DNA of 64,000 nucleotides, from assembly GCA_030015575.1 (NCBI GenBank), contig CM057338.1, forward strand, positions 135,619,546 through 135,683,545. Direction: 5' to 3'. Below the pieces are notes generated by a model. That model was given only the letters and a program-made list of their open reading frames with translations. It was not told the origin of the DNA and did no database searches. Made by a program: the position numbers and the translations under genes. The stretch is from Agapanthus africanus. Taxonomy: Eukaryota > Streptophyta > Magnoliopsida > Asparagales > Amaryllidaceae. Positions 36,629-48,443 of the stretch are shown piece by piece (position 1 is the stretch's first letter; each line of letters starts with the position of its first letter).

Positions 36629-39273
36629 TGTTCCTTTCCGAATGGCGGCCGAGACATAGGACGTCTTGCCTGAGATTCGGGGCAGATGCTATTTGGTTTT
36701 ATCCGTCCACCTCTCCGAAGATGCCAAGTTGATTTATGGCACCGTGTATCGGAGGTTTTGACGGATGCGGCCGATGTAGCAGACTTCGTCAGATTCCCCC
36801 TCGCTTATGGGGTTTTTGATTATGGGGATGCTCTTCTCTGTAGGCACAAGCCCCTACAGTTAATTACGCTACCGCACCGCGGTAACAATTTTCTCCTTCT
36901 CCCGAATTTTACTTCGTGTCGTGGGTGTTTGTTTTGTTTGTGGTTGCCCATGATTTGTATACGGAGACTATTTATTTCGTCGCCCGTAGGACATGGATTA
37001 GTCCAAATCCGTACTTTCTTAGATTTGGGTTTTGGGTTTTGGTTTAAGGATACGTTATCCATATTTGAGGCTAAGATCAACTTAAACGTTTGTTAAGGAT
37101 ACGTTAGTATAATTTCCAGACTAAGATCTACTTAATGGGACCGTCTAGATCCATTTCCAGTTTAGGGACATGGTGGTCCATTTAATATATGGCCGTCGGG
37201 ACCCGTCACCTCTCTGACGACGTTGAAGGATTACAACGACATGTGTCAGAGAAGTTCGGAGATGTACCCTTGAACCAAAGTTGATTGGGGGTCTTATAGT
37301 TCAATTTGGGACTAAAGTCTGTTTGAATGTTTAAGGATACGTTAGCCATATTTGAGGCTAAGATCAACTTAAACGGGATCGTTTAGATCCAACAAAAGAG
37401 CGTTTGGGGGCTCTATTGTTCCAGTTTAGGGACGTAGTGGTCCATAGGTAGTTTAGGGACATTGCGGTCCGTATTCCAGTTTAGGGACGTGGTGGTCTAT
37501 GTTCCAGTTTAGGGAACATTAGTTTAGGGACATTTCGGTCCAATATTAGTTTAGGGACATTTCGGTCCATGTTTCAGTTTAGGGACGTAGTGGTCCGTAT
37601 TCCAGTTTAGGGACGTGGTGGTCTATGTTCCAGTTTAGGGACGTAGTGGTCCGACATTAGTTTAAGGACGTTTCGGTCCAATATTAGTTTAAGGACGTTT
37701 CAGTCCAATATTAGTTTAAGGACGTTTCGGTCCACGAGTTTAAGGACCTCGCAGTCCATGTTGATATGTGGTTGTCGGGACCCGTCACCTCTCTGACGTC
37801 GTTGAAGGATTACAACGACAGGTGTCAGAGGAGTTCGGAGATGTACCCTCGAACCGGAGGTAAATTAATTTAAGGGAGTAATCTTTCTCAGTCAATTTAA
37901 TTCAAGGACTTACGGCCAGAATTAGGCTAAGTCCAGTTGAAAATGTTCAACATTTTATTTGCTTTTGTATTGCATTTATTTTTATTTTTATTTGGGCTCT
38001 ACCCATAAAAGATGCAGAGCATCAATTTGTTTTGGGCTCTGCCCATTTATAAATGATGCAAAGCATCTATTTTGTTTGGGCTCTGCCCCTTTTTTATTGC
38101 TTTGCAATTTATTTTGGCCTGCTAGGTCTTTTTGACTTGGGCCTGGCCCTTTAGCAAAAGAAATGCATTGCATTTGTCTGGCGCTTTGCGCCAATCAGAG
38201 TGCGCAAGCGCTTGTAGTGTTGACACGTGTCGCGCAAGCGCAGTGCGCTGCGCTAATACGCTGCGCCTGCGTTGCTGACACGTGGCACGCTCTGGTGGCT
38301 TACGCCAATCCAAGAGCACAACAGCGCAATTTTTCAAGTGCAAAGCACTATTAATTTGAGAATCTTTTAGATTCAAGAACCAATGGTTCATAAAGGAAGT
38401 GCAGAGCACTATTTGATTTCTTGATCTAATTTAGATCAAAGAAAAACAAGCTTTTTCTTATTTCAGGAACCAGAGGTTCATAAAAAGTGCAAAACACTAT
38501 TTTTATTTTGTTTTTTTTATTAAAGATCATTGATCTTGTTTTTAGATCAATCCTCTGTTCATAAGAGAATTTTCTCTTTTTCTAAAGGCTTTTTACCTTT
38601 TTTGTTCTTGAGGATTTCTCTCCAATTCTTCAGAGTTCTCTCTGTTTAATTTCTCACAAAATGTTCATGCCTTTGAATTGAGATCTAGGGTCCTTTTTAT
38701 AGTGGCCATAAATTTGTTAAAGAGATCTTTCTCTGAGTGATTTGGGGAATTTCCCCCACCGTTGGATCTTTGATCCAAGGGCTTCTGTTTTACAGAAGAA
38801 AATCTTCTTGTTTTAATAAGAACAGAAATATTTCTTTAAAATCTTTATTCTGTTTGGCGCAAATGCCCCAGCGCATGACACGTGTCGCGCAGCGCAAAGC
38901 GCAGTGCAACTGCGCTAGCGCATCTGCGTTGACACGTGTCGCGCGGCGCAAAAGGCAGCTCAACTGCGCTAGCGCATCTGCGCTGACACGTGTCGCGCAG
39001 CGCAGTGCTTGCGCAACTGAAGCGTTGCTTCTTTTAATTTTTCTTTAAATAGAGCTTTGCTCTGATTGGGTGCGCTGTTTTGGGCGCTGCGCTGATGTGT
39101 CTGCGCCTGACACGTGGCGCGTTGCACGCAGCGCAAAGAATTTGAAGCGTTGCTTCATTTATTAAAATTTAAATTTTCAAAGTAGAGCTTTGCTCTGATT
39201 GGGGGAAGATGAAGCGTTGCTTCATCTCCCGCCTCGGAATTTGAACAGAGCTTTGCTCTGATTGGGGTAAATA
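36629..39273 (-). repeat. 3' LTR of T2
   Basis: Collinear with 57282-60017. On the minus strand it contains G-box palindromes (39108-38876), a TATA box (38701-38694), further GC-rich repeats (38300-38160), GGAC...GTCC repeats (37750-37140) and two copies of a GACCCGTCACCTCTCTGACG block (near 37200 and 37780). Short palindromes with three-base loops are scattered across 37990-39270. No gene. Confidence 0.85.
38694..38701 (-). promoter_or_regulatory. TATA box of the T2 3' LTR (minus strand)
   Basis: TATAAAAA on the minus strand, followed by GGACCCTAG. The 5' LTR has the same at about 59410-59417. G-box palindromes lie 170-410 bp upstream in the direction of transcription. Confidence 0.6.
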
Positions 39274-39288
39274 AATGCCCCCCCACCG
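39274..39288 (-). promoter_or_regulatory. Polypurine tract of T2
   Basis: On the minus strand CGGTGGGGGGGCATT directly precedes the LTR. T1 has the equivalent GGTGGGGGGCATT at about 60235-60248 on the plus strand. Confidence 0.7.
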
Positions 39289-39830
39289 TTGCGCTTACGT
39301 GGCCCCAAACGTGAGCGCAACGGTGGTGGAATTCCAACCGCCGTGGCAACTTTTGGAAGTTAAAGAGGCACTTGATGCCTATAATAGGACCTTTGGTCCC
39401 CCACAGATGCTTATCATCCTTAAGACTTTTACTTTCAAAACTCCAGAACTTTGCTCTTGCCTTTAGGAACTCTCAGAGTTAAATTTTCCTCAAAAGAAAC
39501 TTTATAGGTAAAAATTAACCTTGAATTAAATTAATTTCAATTAATAGGGCTTTGCACTCATAGATCTTTGATCTAAAGAAAACCCTTCTGGGGTTTCACC
39601 AATAGAGCCTTGCTCTCAAGAATCTGTTTCAGGGTTTCTTGACCCATGAACAGAACCTTGCCTCTTTGTCAAGACATAGATCTCTTTGATCTAAAAATGA
39701 GATGAACTCTTAAGAGTTTGAGTATGGATAATGAAAATTAAAAATGGAGTTTTGTATTTAAAGGATTATATCATCTTTTAATAATAATGATCTCAGAGTT
39801 CTTGGGGGACTTCTTCAAATTTCCATTATT
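39289..39830 (-). other. T2 non-coding region before the polypurine tract
   Basis: No gene. It contains palindromes such as GGACC-TTT-GGTCC (39387-39399), TAGATC-TTT-GATCTA (39561-39575) and AGAGC-CTT-GCTCT (about 39604-39616). Its reverse complement resembles T1 at 36058-36628 and 60018-60248. Confidence 0.6.
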
Positions 39831-40472
39831 ATGGCATCTGATAGGCGTCACCCCTATTCGCAGAGAATTGCTCTCGAGGAGTTTAACTCTTTGTGCTCAT
39901 TTTTTAACAAGAATTCGCCAAATCAGTCGGTCAGCTAATTTTGCTGATCTTCTTCCACAGGAACAATGGACGCCCATATGTATGCTCTTAACGAGATCAT
40001 CTCTTACGGGGACATACGCTGACTTGGCCGCTCTCAAAATCGAGAGTTCACAAACGCGGAGTGTGCTGAAATCATGAGCCTCTTCGACGCGTACAACGGT
40101 CCTCTGCTTCCCCGGCGTTCCTCCCTTCTTAAGCTTATCGTGAGAGCCATCTGGGAAGCGCTTCCCCTTTTCTGTTCCGGTGTGCCACTTAGGGCGCTGG
40201 ATGCCGCTGATGATAAGGTGCACTCGGTGTACCTGTTGAACTTTATCTCAAAGAGATGGCGAGACAGTCTTATCGATCTCTTGCACGAGGTCTTTCAACA
40301 GTCTGCCATACTCGCTGCTTATCGGAGGGTGGAAGACATCAGGGGGGACCCTGACGCTTGTGCTCGCGAAAGAAAGCACACTAGGATGGTCCGCGAGGCT
40401 TGGAAAGTCATAGATAGGGTCGCTTTTGAATTCCTCAATCCATGCCCTGGATCTGAGGTTATTCCATTGTAA
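39831..40472 (+). pseudogene. Antisense extra ORF of T2 (unknown family)
   Basis: Coding-like on the plus strand, antisense to T2. From ATG 39831 the frame has stops at 39936, 39945 and about 40017, and is open from 40074 to 40472. The 132-residue part is helix-prone (SSLLKLIVRAIWEALPLF, RWRDSLIDLLHEVFQQS) and ends in CPGSEVIPL. A T-rich stretch ending TTCCACAG near 39960 could be a splice acceptor. It occupies the same relative place as the T1 antisense ORF, yet I see no similarity between them. Function unknown. Confidence 0.45.
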
Positions 40473-41410
40473 CTTTCGTTTATTGTTTTTTATGACTGTA
40501 AGAACTTCGGGCAATATTAACGGAAATTTTTTTTATCCCAGCTTGTCTTTATTATATATATTTTTGTCCTGAGTCTTTTTGCCCATGCATGAATGAATGT
40601 GTCTTGAACACCTGATCAAATGTAAATCGGATGCTCTTTCTGTTGCTTTTCTTCTTTCTCAGCATGTCGTCACAATTAGCAGGTAATAGAGTAAGCTTCT
40701 TGATTTCTTCACGAGATAGCGAGAGCTTAGGCCGCAGGTTCAGATCTGCCGCCTAAGAATTTTCAACTCTATGAGCCGTGAGGGTCTCATAGAGACTTTT
40801 CTCCTCACGGATCGAGAGGATCTCGTAGGTGGGTTTTCTCCTTAGGAATCGTGAGGATCCCTAAGTGTGTTTTCTCTTATAAATCGTAAGGATCTTATAA
40901 GAGATTTTTCCCTCTTACGAGTCGAGAGGACTTGTAAGCGGTTGTTCCCCTCCTTGTCGAAGTTCGACGTTGGAGAGTGAGACCCGTGGATGGTATGCAA
41001 GAGACCGTTTTGGGCCAACTTGCGGGGTCTCAGTGCTTAGGAAACAGGCTCCTTTTATGCCTACTGCCTAAGGCTTTATCTCACGAGTCGAGCCGCCTCA
41101 TGAATTTCTCGCAAAGACATCAATTTCTTCACAAGCCGAGACGAATCGAGCGTTTCTCGCAAGAACATCCTAACGTCGCATTTAACCTCTGCTCTTTACG
41201 ACAGAAGCCCGTTAAGGTCGGTGGTACTTAGGGTTTTGGCCATCATACCGTCGCATAAGCTGATATAGTCCTCGATAGGCAATCGTGCTGTTCGAATAGC
41301 CCTGCGACTGCCGTGTCTCTGATCCCTTCGGGGGCTGGACAAGACGTCTTCAAGCAATCTTCCTAGGCAGTTTGACCGTTGGAAGAGCAAGCGTTAGGAA
41401 TTTGCCATGC
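40473..41410 (-). repeat. T2 hairpin cassette M3 and block e
   Basis: Cassette M3 (40768-40940) has CTATGAG/CTCATAG, CTTAGG/CCTAAG, CTTATAA/TTATAAG and CTTACGAG/CTTGTAAG stems around TCGTGAGGAT-type loops. 41000-41410 is block e, shared with T1 30689-31000. 40473-40760 has no recognisable content. Confidence 0.7.
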
Positions 41411-41510
41411 CGCTTTTTACTTGAGGTTAGGCTCATTTTGGCGAGCCCCGATGAGTCATAACCACTCCACGTTGGTATGGGATGATCTCCGATAGTCTTT
41501 CAGGTTTTAT

Positions 41511-42408
41511 GTGAGTTGCCGTCTAGACCCTGAAGTTAGGAATTTGGCCTTTGCTTCGTTTTGCTGGCATCGCGTCTGCTGTATCGAGACGAATGTCGCG
41601 GTTGTTTTTAGTTTGCTGATGAACCGTCGAGGTTTGGAACTAAGGATTTTGCCGTGGCTCCGTTTGTTTGATTGTCGCGTCCGAATCCCGCTGGAGGAAG
41701 AACGCTGGGGTGACAACTTGTCTACTGTATCGAAACGAACGTCGAGGTGGAGCTGGAATGTTGCCGTGGCTCCGTTTGTTTGATTGTCGCATCCGAATCC
41801 CGCTGGAGGAAGAACGCTGGGGTGACAACTCGTCTACTGTATCGAAACGAACGTCGAGATGGAGCTGGAATTTTGCCGTGGCTCCGTTTGTTTGATTGTC
41901 GCGTCCGAATCCCGCTGGAGGAAGAACGCTGGGGTGACAACTCGTCTACTGTATCGAAACGAACGTCGAGGTGGAGCTGGAATTTTGCCGTGGCTCCATT
42001 TGTTTGATTGTCGCGTCCGAATCCCGCTGGAGGAAGAACGCTGGGGTGACAACTCGTCTACTGTATCGAAACGAATGTCGATGTGGAGCTGGAATTTTGC
42101 CGTGGCTCCGTTTGTTTGATTGTCGCGTCTGACCCTTGCTGGAGGAAGAACGCTGGGGTGACAACTCGTCTACTGTATCGAAACGAACGTCGAGATGGAT
42201 CTGGAATTTTGCCGTAGCTCCGTTTGTTTGATTGTCGCGTCCGAATCCCGCTGGAGGAAGAACGCTGGGGTGACAACTCGTCTACTGTATCGAAACGAAT
42301 ATCGAGGTGGAGCTGGAATTTTTCCGTGGCTCCGTTTGTTTGATTGTCGCGTCCGCTGTGTCGAGACGAACGTTGAGGTGGTGACCATTCCACACTGGTG
42401 TGAGACAA
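41511..42408 (-). repeat. 112-bp tandem repeat of T2 (six to seven copies)
   Basis: A recurring TTGCCGTGGCTCCGTTTG appears at 41649, 41761, 41873, 41985, 42097, 42209 and (as TTTCCG) 42321, an exact 112-bp period. Adjacent copies differ by few substitutions. As 112 is not a multiple of three, the overlapping minus- and plus-strand ORFs here are artefacts of the repeat. T1 lacks this array. A degenerate copy extends at each end. Confidence 0.9.
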
Positions 42409-43110
42409 TCTCCAGTTGTCTTTCTGGCTTAATATGGGTTGCCGTCAAGACCTTGAAGCTTGGAATTTAGCTTTTGCTTCGTTTGCTTTGTCATGTTCGA
42501 AGCTTGTTGGAGGAAGAACGTTATTGTTGACATTGCGTCTACTGTATCGAGGCGAATGTCACGATTGTCTCTAGGTTGTTGTTGAACCGTTGAGACTTGG
42601 CTTCGCTTTTTGGCGGAGCCTGTTGGGAAGGTATGGTTCCCTCTTTGTTTGTGCCCCTGGATTGTATACAGGGATTGCTGTGCTATCGTCCGTAGGGCAT
42701 GAATTTTGTTACATATATATTTTTTTATTTTAGTTCTTTCCTCGATCCTCTATCATTTCAGCTTTTATATCACGAAGGTCGCGATTGTCCAATCATTTCA
42801 GCTATTTTTCGCGGTGCCCAATCATTTCGGCTGTTTACTTTATTTTTACTCGCTGCTTTTTATTGCGAGTTGCCCAATCATTTCGGCTATTTATTTTATT
42901 TTTACTCGCTGCTTTTTATTGCGAGTTGCCCAATCATTTCGGCTATTTATTTTATTTTTACTCGCTGCTTTTTATTGTGAGTTGCCCAATCATTTCGGCT
43001 ATTCTGCATGCATACCTTTTACTTGCTGCTTTTTATTGCAAGTTGCCCCATCATTTCGGCTATTTCGTATGCATGTGCGGCCTACTGGCCTTTCGCCGTA
43101 AGCCTGAAAT
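42409..43110 (-). repeat. 56-bp tandem repeats with CCAATCATTTCGGCT core (T2)
   Basis: TGCCCAATCATTTCGG occurs at about 42815, 42871, 42927 and 42983 (56-bp period), with a half-period copy at 42787 and a longer step to 43044. Spacers are T-rich. The family also lies in T1 at 24970-25230 in the opposite orientation. Hydrophobic ORFs here are spurious. 42409-42780 has no named content. Confidence 0.8.
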
Positions 43111-44222
43111 TGGACACCGATTTCGGCATCAACATCGCTACAACTGGGATATCGCCAGGAGCGAATCATCATTTGTCTCTGTCGTTGTCGAACAAAGGAG
43201 GCTTAGCGACCAGGGTTAGGGTCCTGTCGACTAAGGCTTTGACTTCATGAGCCGTAAGGGTCTCACAAAGTTATTTCTCCCTACAAGTCGTAAGGATCTT
43301 ATAGGTGTATTTTCTCCTTAGGAATCGTGAGGGTTCCTAAGTGTTTTGCTCCTCTGTAAGTCGTAAGGATCCTACAAGAGGGTTTTCTCCTTGTAAATTG
43401 AGAGGATTTACAAAGGTTATTCATTGTGCGAACATATCCCTAATCTCGGATGGGACTTAGTTAGGGAAATGTTTATTCGCGCCCGTGGATTGTATACAAG
43501 GGTCAGTATTGAGCCACTTGTAGGGCAGTAGTGGAAGGTTGTGGGAGTTGCTTAAGAACAGGTTTAGGTTTATGTAACTTAAGACTTTCAAATCTTATGA
43601 GCCGTGAAGGTCCCATAAGAGAGTTCTCCTTACGAGTCGTAAGGATCTCGCAAGTGTAATTTCTCCTTAGGAGTCGTGAGGATCCCTAAGTGTGTTGCTC
43701 CCTTGTGAGTCGTAAGGATCTCACGTGGATGGTTTCTCCTTACAAGGTCGAGAAGGCCCTATAAGTGTCTTTTAACGAGCTTGCGCCCTTTCGGGTTTTC
43801 ACAAACACTCGCCGGTAGTCCTGCTGTTTTTATTCACGGAGCCCTTTCGGTTTTTCATCCGTGCCCTTTTTGCTTATGGACATACCGTTTTTATTTATTA
43901 TATTCTTTTTATTATATATATATATTTTTTCTTTTCTTTTACAAGGTCGCGCCCTTCCGGGTTTTCACGAACACTCGCCGGTAGCCCTGCTGTTTTTACT
44001 CATGGAGCCCTTTCGGGTTTTCATCCGTGCTCTTTTTGCTTATGGACATACCGTTTTTTTTAACAACCACGCCAGCCTGAGGATGCTGCGGGTTGATAGT
44101 AGTTTAACGACGTTTCGGTCATTTGCAAGTTTTAGGACATTGCGGTCCATCATTAGTTTAAGGACGTTTCGGTCCGGTGTCGCCGTATTCGAGGCGAATA
44201 TCTAGTTTATTGACTTTTCGGT
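43111..44222 (-). repeat. T2 hairpin cassettes M1 and M2, AAGGGC units and GGAC repeats
   Basis: M2 is at 43242-43417 and M1 at 43592-43766. Stems include CTTAGGAA/TTCCTAAG, TTGTAAAT/ATTTACAA and TCTTATG/CATAAGA. Then come two units with GCCCTTTCGGGTTTTCA (43780-44060) and GGACGTTTCGGTCC-type repeats (44100-44220). This reverses the order seen on the plus strand in T1. Confidence 0.75.
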
Positions 44223-46614
44223 CTATGGGGCTTTCTCTATGACTGACCATGATGCCCCCGGCGTATCCATCTTTCTCGGAGCATGCGGTTGTGGCGGGTT
44301 CACCTTCCAATTTTCGGACAACGCGAACTTGTCCTGTTGGTATTGGTCTTCAACCCAGTTCTTGAAGACGTAGCAATTCTCGATCAGATGACCTACCGTT
44401 TGATGGTAAAGGCGATAATTAGGATTATTAACATCGCCTGACCGCAACGGACGTTTTGGACTCGGCAGATTGATGAGTCTGTCACACACTGCCAGCTCGA
44501 ACAGTCCCCTTGTTTTATCTTGCGGAAACGAGTAAGGACGTTTCAACTTTTCCTGGAGGGGTTGCCGCTTGTTGCTTTGGCGAGCAACCGGTCTAAGGTC
44601 ACTTGATTGTTGTTGAGCGCTGGCGATGAAGGCCGTTTTTCCTTTTCCTTTATCCTTTTTGTTCGCTCCGTTGTTTGAGGGGTCGAGATTTTTTTTGAAT
44701 AGCGTGCGATTACACGGCTGAACATTCTCGCAGCTCCTCAATTCCTTTATTTTTGAAATAGATTCCCCGAGAGAAGGGTTGGGGATAGCTTCTTCGTCAG
44801 AGTCGCTTCCAAAGGTGATAATTTGTGATCCCTTGGAGTCGGCTATATGACAATCGGCGGCGGCTTTTTTGCGCTCATCTATCGCATTTTTTGGCGTCTA
44901 CGAGCTTCACATTTTGTCTTGTCAAAGTGTTGCTTTTGAGCGACATACCCTTGCCACCAACAGTTAAAGGACTCGCAGTCTTCGGTAGGATGTATAATTT
45001 TTTGATGATATAAACAGAAGTTAGGGTGCATCTCTACCTCAGCGAAAGTATTTTCTTCAGAGTGCGGTAGCTTCATTCCTATTGATAGAGCTTTGGCGAA
45101 CCTTTTCCTCGTCTTGAATTTGTTTTTACCCGCAGTGTGTGGCTTTTGATTTGACGGGAATGCCTTGGATCTTTCCAGTATGGCCATTTCACTCTCTTGA
45201 TTGGCTTTTGCTTTCAGACGAATTTCATTAGGAATACATCGATCAACTCGTCTGATGGCTGTAGAATCTCCGGCTCAGGGTTCGCCATTGATTTCTCAGC
45301 GCAAGGAGCCTCCTCATTATCCGTCAGTGAATGAGAAATCACATGACAAGTCGCTACGTAGTCTTCGGATTCATCTGATGAGTTTTCTCCCTCATTTTCA
45401 TCCTCGACGAAAGAACAAGTTGCCTCCGGCGTGTCCGTCTTCTTTGGAGAGTGCGGCTGTGGTGGGTTTACCTTCCAGTTTTCCGACAGCGTGAACTTGC
45501 CTTGTAGGTACTGATCTTCGATCCATCCCTTAAAGACGAAAAAATCCTCAATCGGGTGACTTACCGTTTGGTGGTAAGGGCAATAATTGGGATTATTAAG
45601 ATCGCCTGGCTGTGACAGACGCTTCGGACTCGGCAGATTGATGAGTCTGTTGCGCACTGCCAGCTCGAACAGTCTTCTCGTTTTATTCTGAGGAAACGAG
45701 TAAGGACGTCCTAGCCTCTCTTCGAGGGATGGGCGTGGACGCACGTTGTTTTGGCGAACGACCGGCTTTGAGTTGCTCGACTGTTGCTGAGCATTGGCGA
45801 CGACGATCGCTTTCCCTTTTCCTTTCTCATTTCGGGAATCTGGTTTTGGAGGAGACGGTCCATGGCCCATCTGGTCCATTTGGGCTAATTTGTCGATCAA
45901 GGCCTGGAAGGTGGTCGGCCTGAAGAACATCATGAATTGTGAGATGGTCGCTTGCGGATCGAGAGTGCCCACAAACATGCCTACCGCAGGTGCCTCTTCT
46001 ATGCGTTGTTCGCATTTCGACCATAGCTTTCGCCATCGTGTTGCGTATTGGACCCACGTTTCGCCTGGCTTTATTCTGGCATTTATTAGTGCTGTTATCG
46101 GGGTGTGTTCACTAGCACTCGCGAATCTTTGTGTGAACAGTAGCTCCATCTCCGCAAATGTTTTCACAGAGTCGGTAGGTAGCTCCGAATACCATTCAAA
46201 GGCTATTTCTGCTAAGCTGCCGACGAATTGACGTAACAACAGTTTGTCATCGCCTCCAGTGTTGCCGCATAAGGCCCTGAATTGAGCGACATGTTGATGC
46301 GGATTCCCTGTCCCTTTATATACGTGGAACTTAGGGATCGTATATCCCGGCGGGTAATTGATTTGGTCATACCAGCCCGGATAGGGTCGTCCAGTTCTAA
46401 AAGTTTGCCCAGCCGCTTCACTCACCTGATGAGGTCGTATTTGCCGAGCTATATAGTCATCCAGTGCGGCCTTGGAAATGGTTTCTTCCTTGGCTGCTGA
46501 AAGAGCCGGAGGAGGATTAGGTGTCTCCCCTCTGTCGTCTCCAACAATGATAAGAGGGTCTTCAGCTGGAGGGTCCGGCTGTAACATCATCCCTACCATA
46601 TCTTGGAAGGGAAG
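44223..46614 (-). pseudogene. gag: gag of T2 (capsid and Cys/His-type modules)
   Basis: The frame continues from 55825 across the E5 insertion into 46614. The capsid region, near the middle of the 46614-45214 frame, shows YPGWYDQINYPPGYTIPKF, AFEWYSELPTDSVKTFAEME and TRWRKLWSKC, typical of plant Ty3/gypsy gag. Three modules of the form YHQ-x5-H-x2-E-[DN]-[CF] follow (near 45570, 45000 and 44400); the last two may be a partial duplication, as SLPSPKR and ENWKVNPPQP motifs recur. Frame changes separate 45214, 44879 and 44741. No protease or RT follows. Confidence 0.75.
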
Positions 46615-48443
46615 TGATTTAAATGATTTCCGATTGTGTATGTAGAAAATAGAATAGAAATCACAACCAAAAATTATATTTGACTGCAATCAACTACGGT
46701 GTCAGTTGTAGATCGTAAGCTAGTGCGGATCGTCCACAAGGATTGTGCGATTCGTTTATATGTTTAATTTGTTTGAATCGAAAAGTTAATCGAAAAGAAA
46801 AGAAAACATGATTCAAGAATTTATCGATTGATTCAGGTGTCACGATGTTTAATCAAGAATCAAGAAACTGATAAACAAATCAAGAATCGGTGTTTTGAAG
46901 ATATTTCCAACCAAATGTCAAGAATCTAAATGAGGCTCGTAGGAATCAATCGGATCTATAGACGTAATGTAATCTCAAGATTTCGTGTTCTTGTCCTTCG
47001 AAGGATTGATACTAGATCGATGATGATCGACGAGAGTTAGGGCTTTCTTGATGAAACTAGGGTTTCATCGTTTAACCCTTGTTCTTTCGTAGATATCATT
47101 CACATTCTAGCCTCTAGCAATTCCAAGAAACGATCGTAACTCCCCAATCTCGAGCGATATCACTCAAGAAAGCATCGCAACGAATTGGGTCGTCGATTCT
47201 TGAACTTGCTAGGGTTTACAAAACTCGTAGGATTCAAGAATCGATTTAAGATATATTACATCATCATTCTATTGATCGTCTCGACTCCTCGACGAGCGGA
47301 GTATTACTCAAACATCATCACATAGAAAGCATTCAAGAATTGAAAAGATATCATGATGCGAGAATTTAAAGAAAACAAGATAAAAGAATATCACCTTTTA
47401 CTTATATCAACAATTTGATTACAGTGGCTCAAGAACTACAAGAAAAAGAACTAAATTGTTGAATTGGCGTCGCTCGGCTCCGTGAGTCGTGGATCAGCTT
47501 GGACCACTTGCTCCGTTGAAGATCGGCTCGGCTCATAAAAGGTTGCAAGGCTTCTTGCTTGATGGGTACTCGGGATCTTGGCTTTTGATTGGAATTAGGG
47601 TTAGGGTTTCATACAAGTCCTCTCACTAGACTTGTGGAAGAAGATGATGAAGGGGGTAAAAATGGAGAAGTATCTAAGTCTTGGATAATGGATCCAAGTA
47701 TCAAGTATATAGTATATCCTTTAACCCTAGGTTTAGGCTTCTATTTATGGACTTCCCAAACCCTAGGTCTAGGTTTGAAATTATAATTCCCTCCAAAAGT
47801 TTGTTGAGGAGTTTCTAGAAAGAGTTTGTTAGGAGCTAGCTTAGGGTTTAAGCTAGGATTAATTAAGCATTAGAAACCCTAGTTTGCTGATCTTGCAGAA
47901 ATCTCTGGAGTCTTCTGGAATTTGTCATGTCTTTCTGAGCTTCTGGAAGTGAGGTAAGAGTTGTGCAGCAAAATTGGATTGATGACGTGGCAGGACAGCC
48001 GCGGAACCGCGGCTCCAGCCGGCTCCGGCCGCGGTCCCGCGGCCAAGTGTTGGCTTCATGGATTCACACTTCCAGTGTTGCTTTGGGCTACACTTTGGGG
48101 CTTTATCTGATCTGTGGAATTGTGGTTTGCCTTTTGGATTGCTACCAGATCTACAAACTTGGAGTTGGTGTAATGTTTGATCAGCACCATGTAAATTTTT
48201 GGCTTTTCTTCTGGGTTTTCCTGCATAGATCTCAAAATAAGTGTTGCGCAATATACGGATGATGCGATGCCATGAAAATGCGGTCAATTTCCTTTATAGT
48301 GCCGGTTTTAAGGTCTAACACATGTAATCTGATATTTTGCGACAGATTTGCTAATATGTGAAATATGACTGCCGAACACTTCTATATGAATGCAAATGAT
48401 GAGGAAATTGCCGGCTAAAATATACAATATTTTCGACTAATCA
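46615..48443 (-). repeat. 3' LTR of E5 (1829 bp)
   Basis: Same length as 53991-55819 and nearly identical. Ends are TGATT...AATCA. The U3 GC inverted repeat is at 47999-48012 and 48027-48042. The TATA box has decayed to CATAAATA (47742-47749, minus). Left flank GGAAG (46610-46614) pairs with AGGAG (55820-55824), an imperfect target duplication; removing the element restores the T2 gag frame. Confidence 0.85.

Noticed and set aside
36629..39273. 3' LTR of the plus-strand element T1
   Set aside because: The sequence before it (GGGGTAGA) looks like a polypurine tract, but a second copy at 57282-60017 and the T1 continuation at 60018 show it belongs to the minus-strand T2.
41511..42448. Many overlapping ORFs of 70-116 codons repeating the same peptide
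   Set aside because: They follow from the 112-bp tandem repeat; the period is not a multiple of three and both strands give ORFs.
42699..43219. Hydrophobic ORFs resembling multi-pass membrane proteins
   Set aside because: Produced by T-rich 56-bp tandem repeats; all three frames look alike.
47589..47786. Host gene beside the E5 LTR
   Set aside because: The ORF lies within the 1829-bp LTR and its copy at about 54967 is disrupted.
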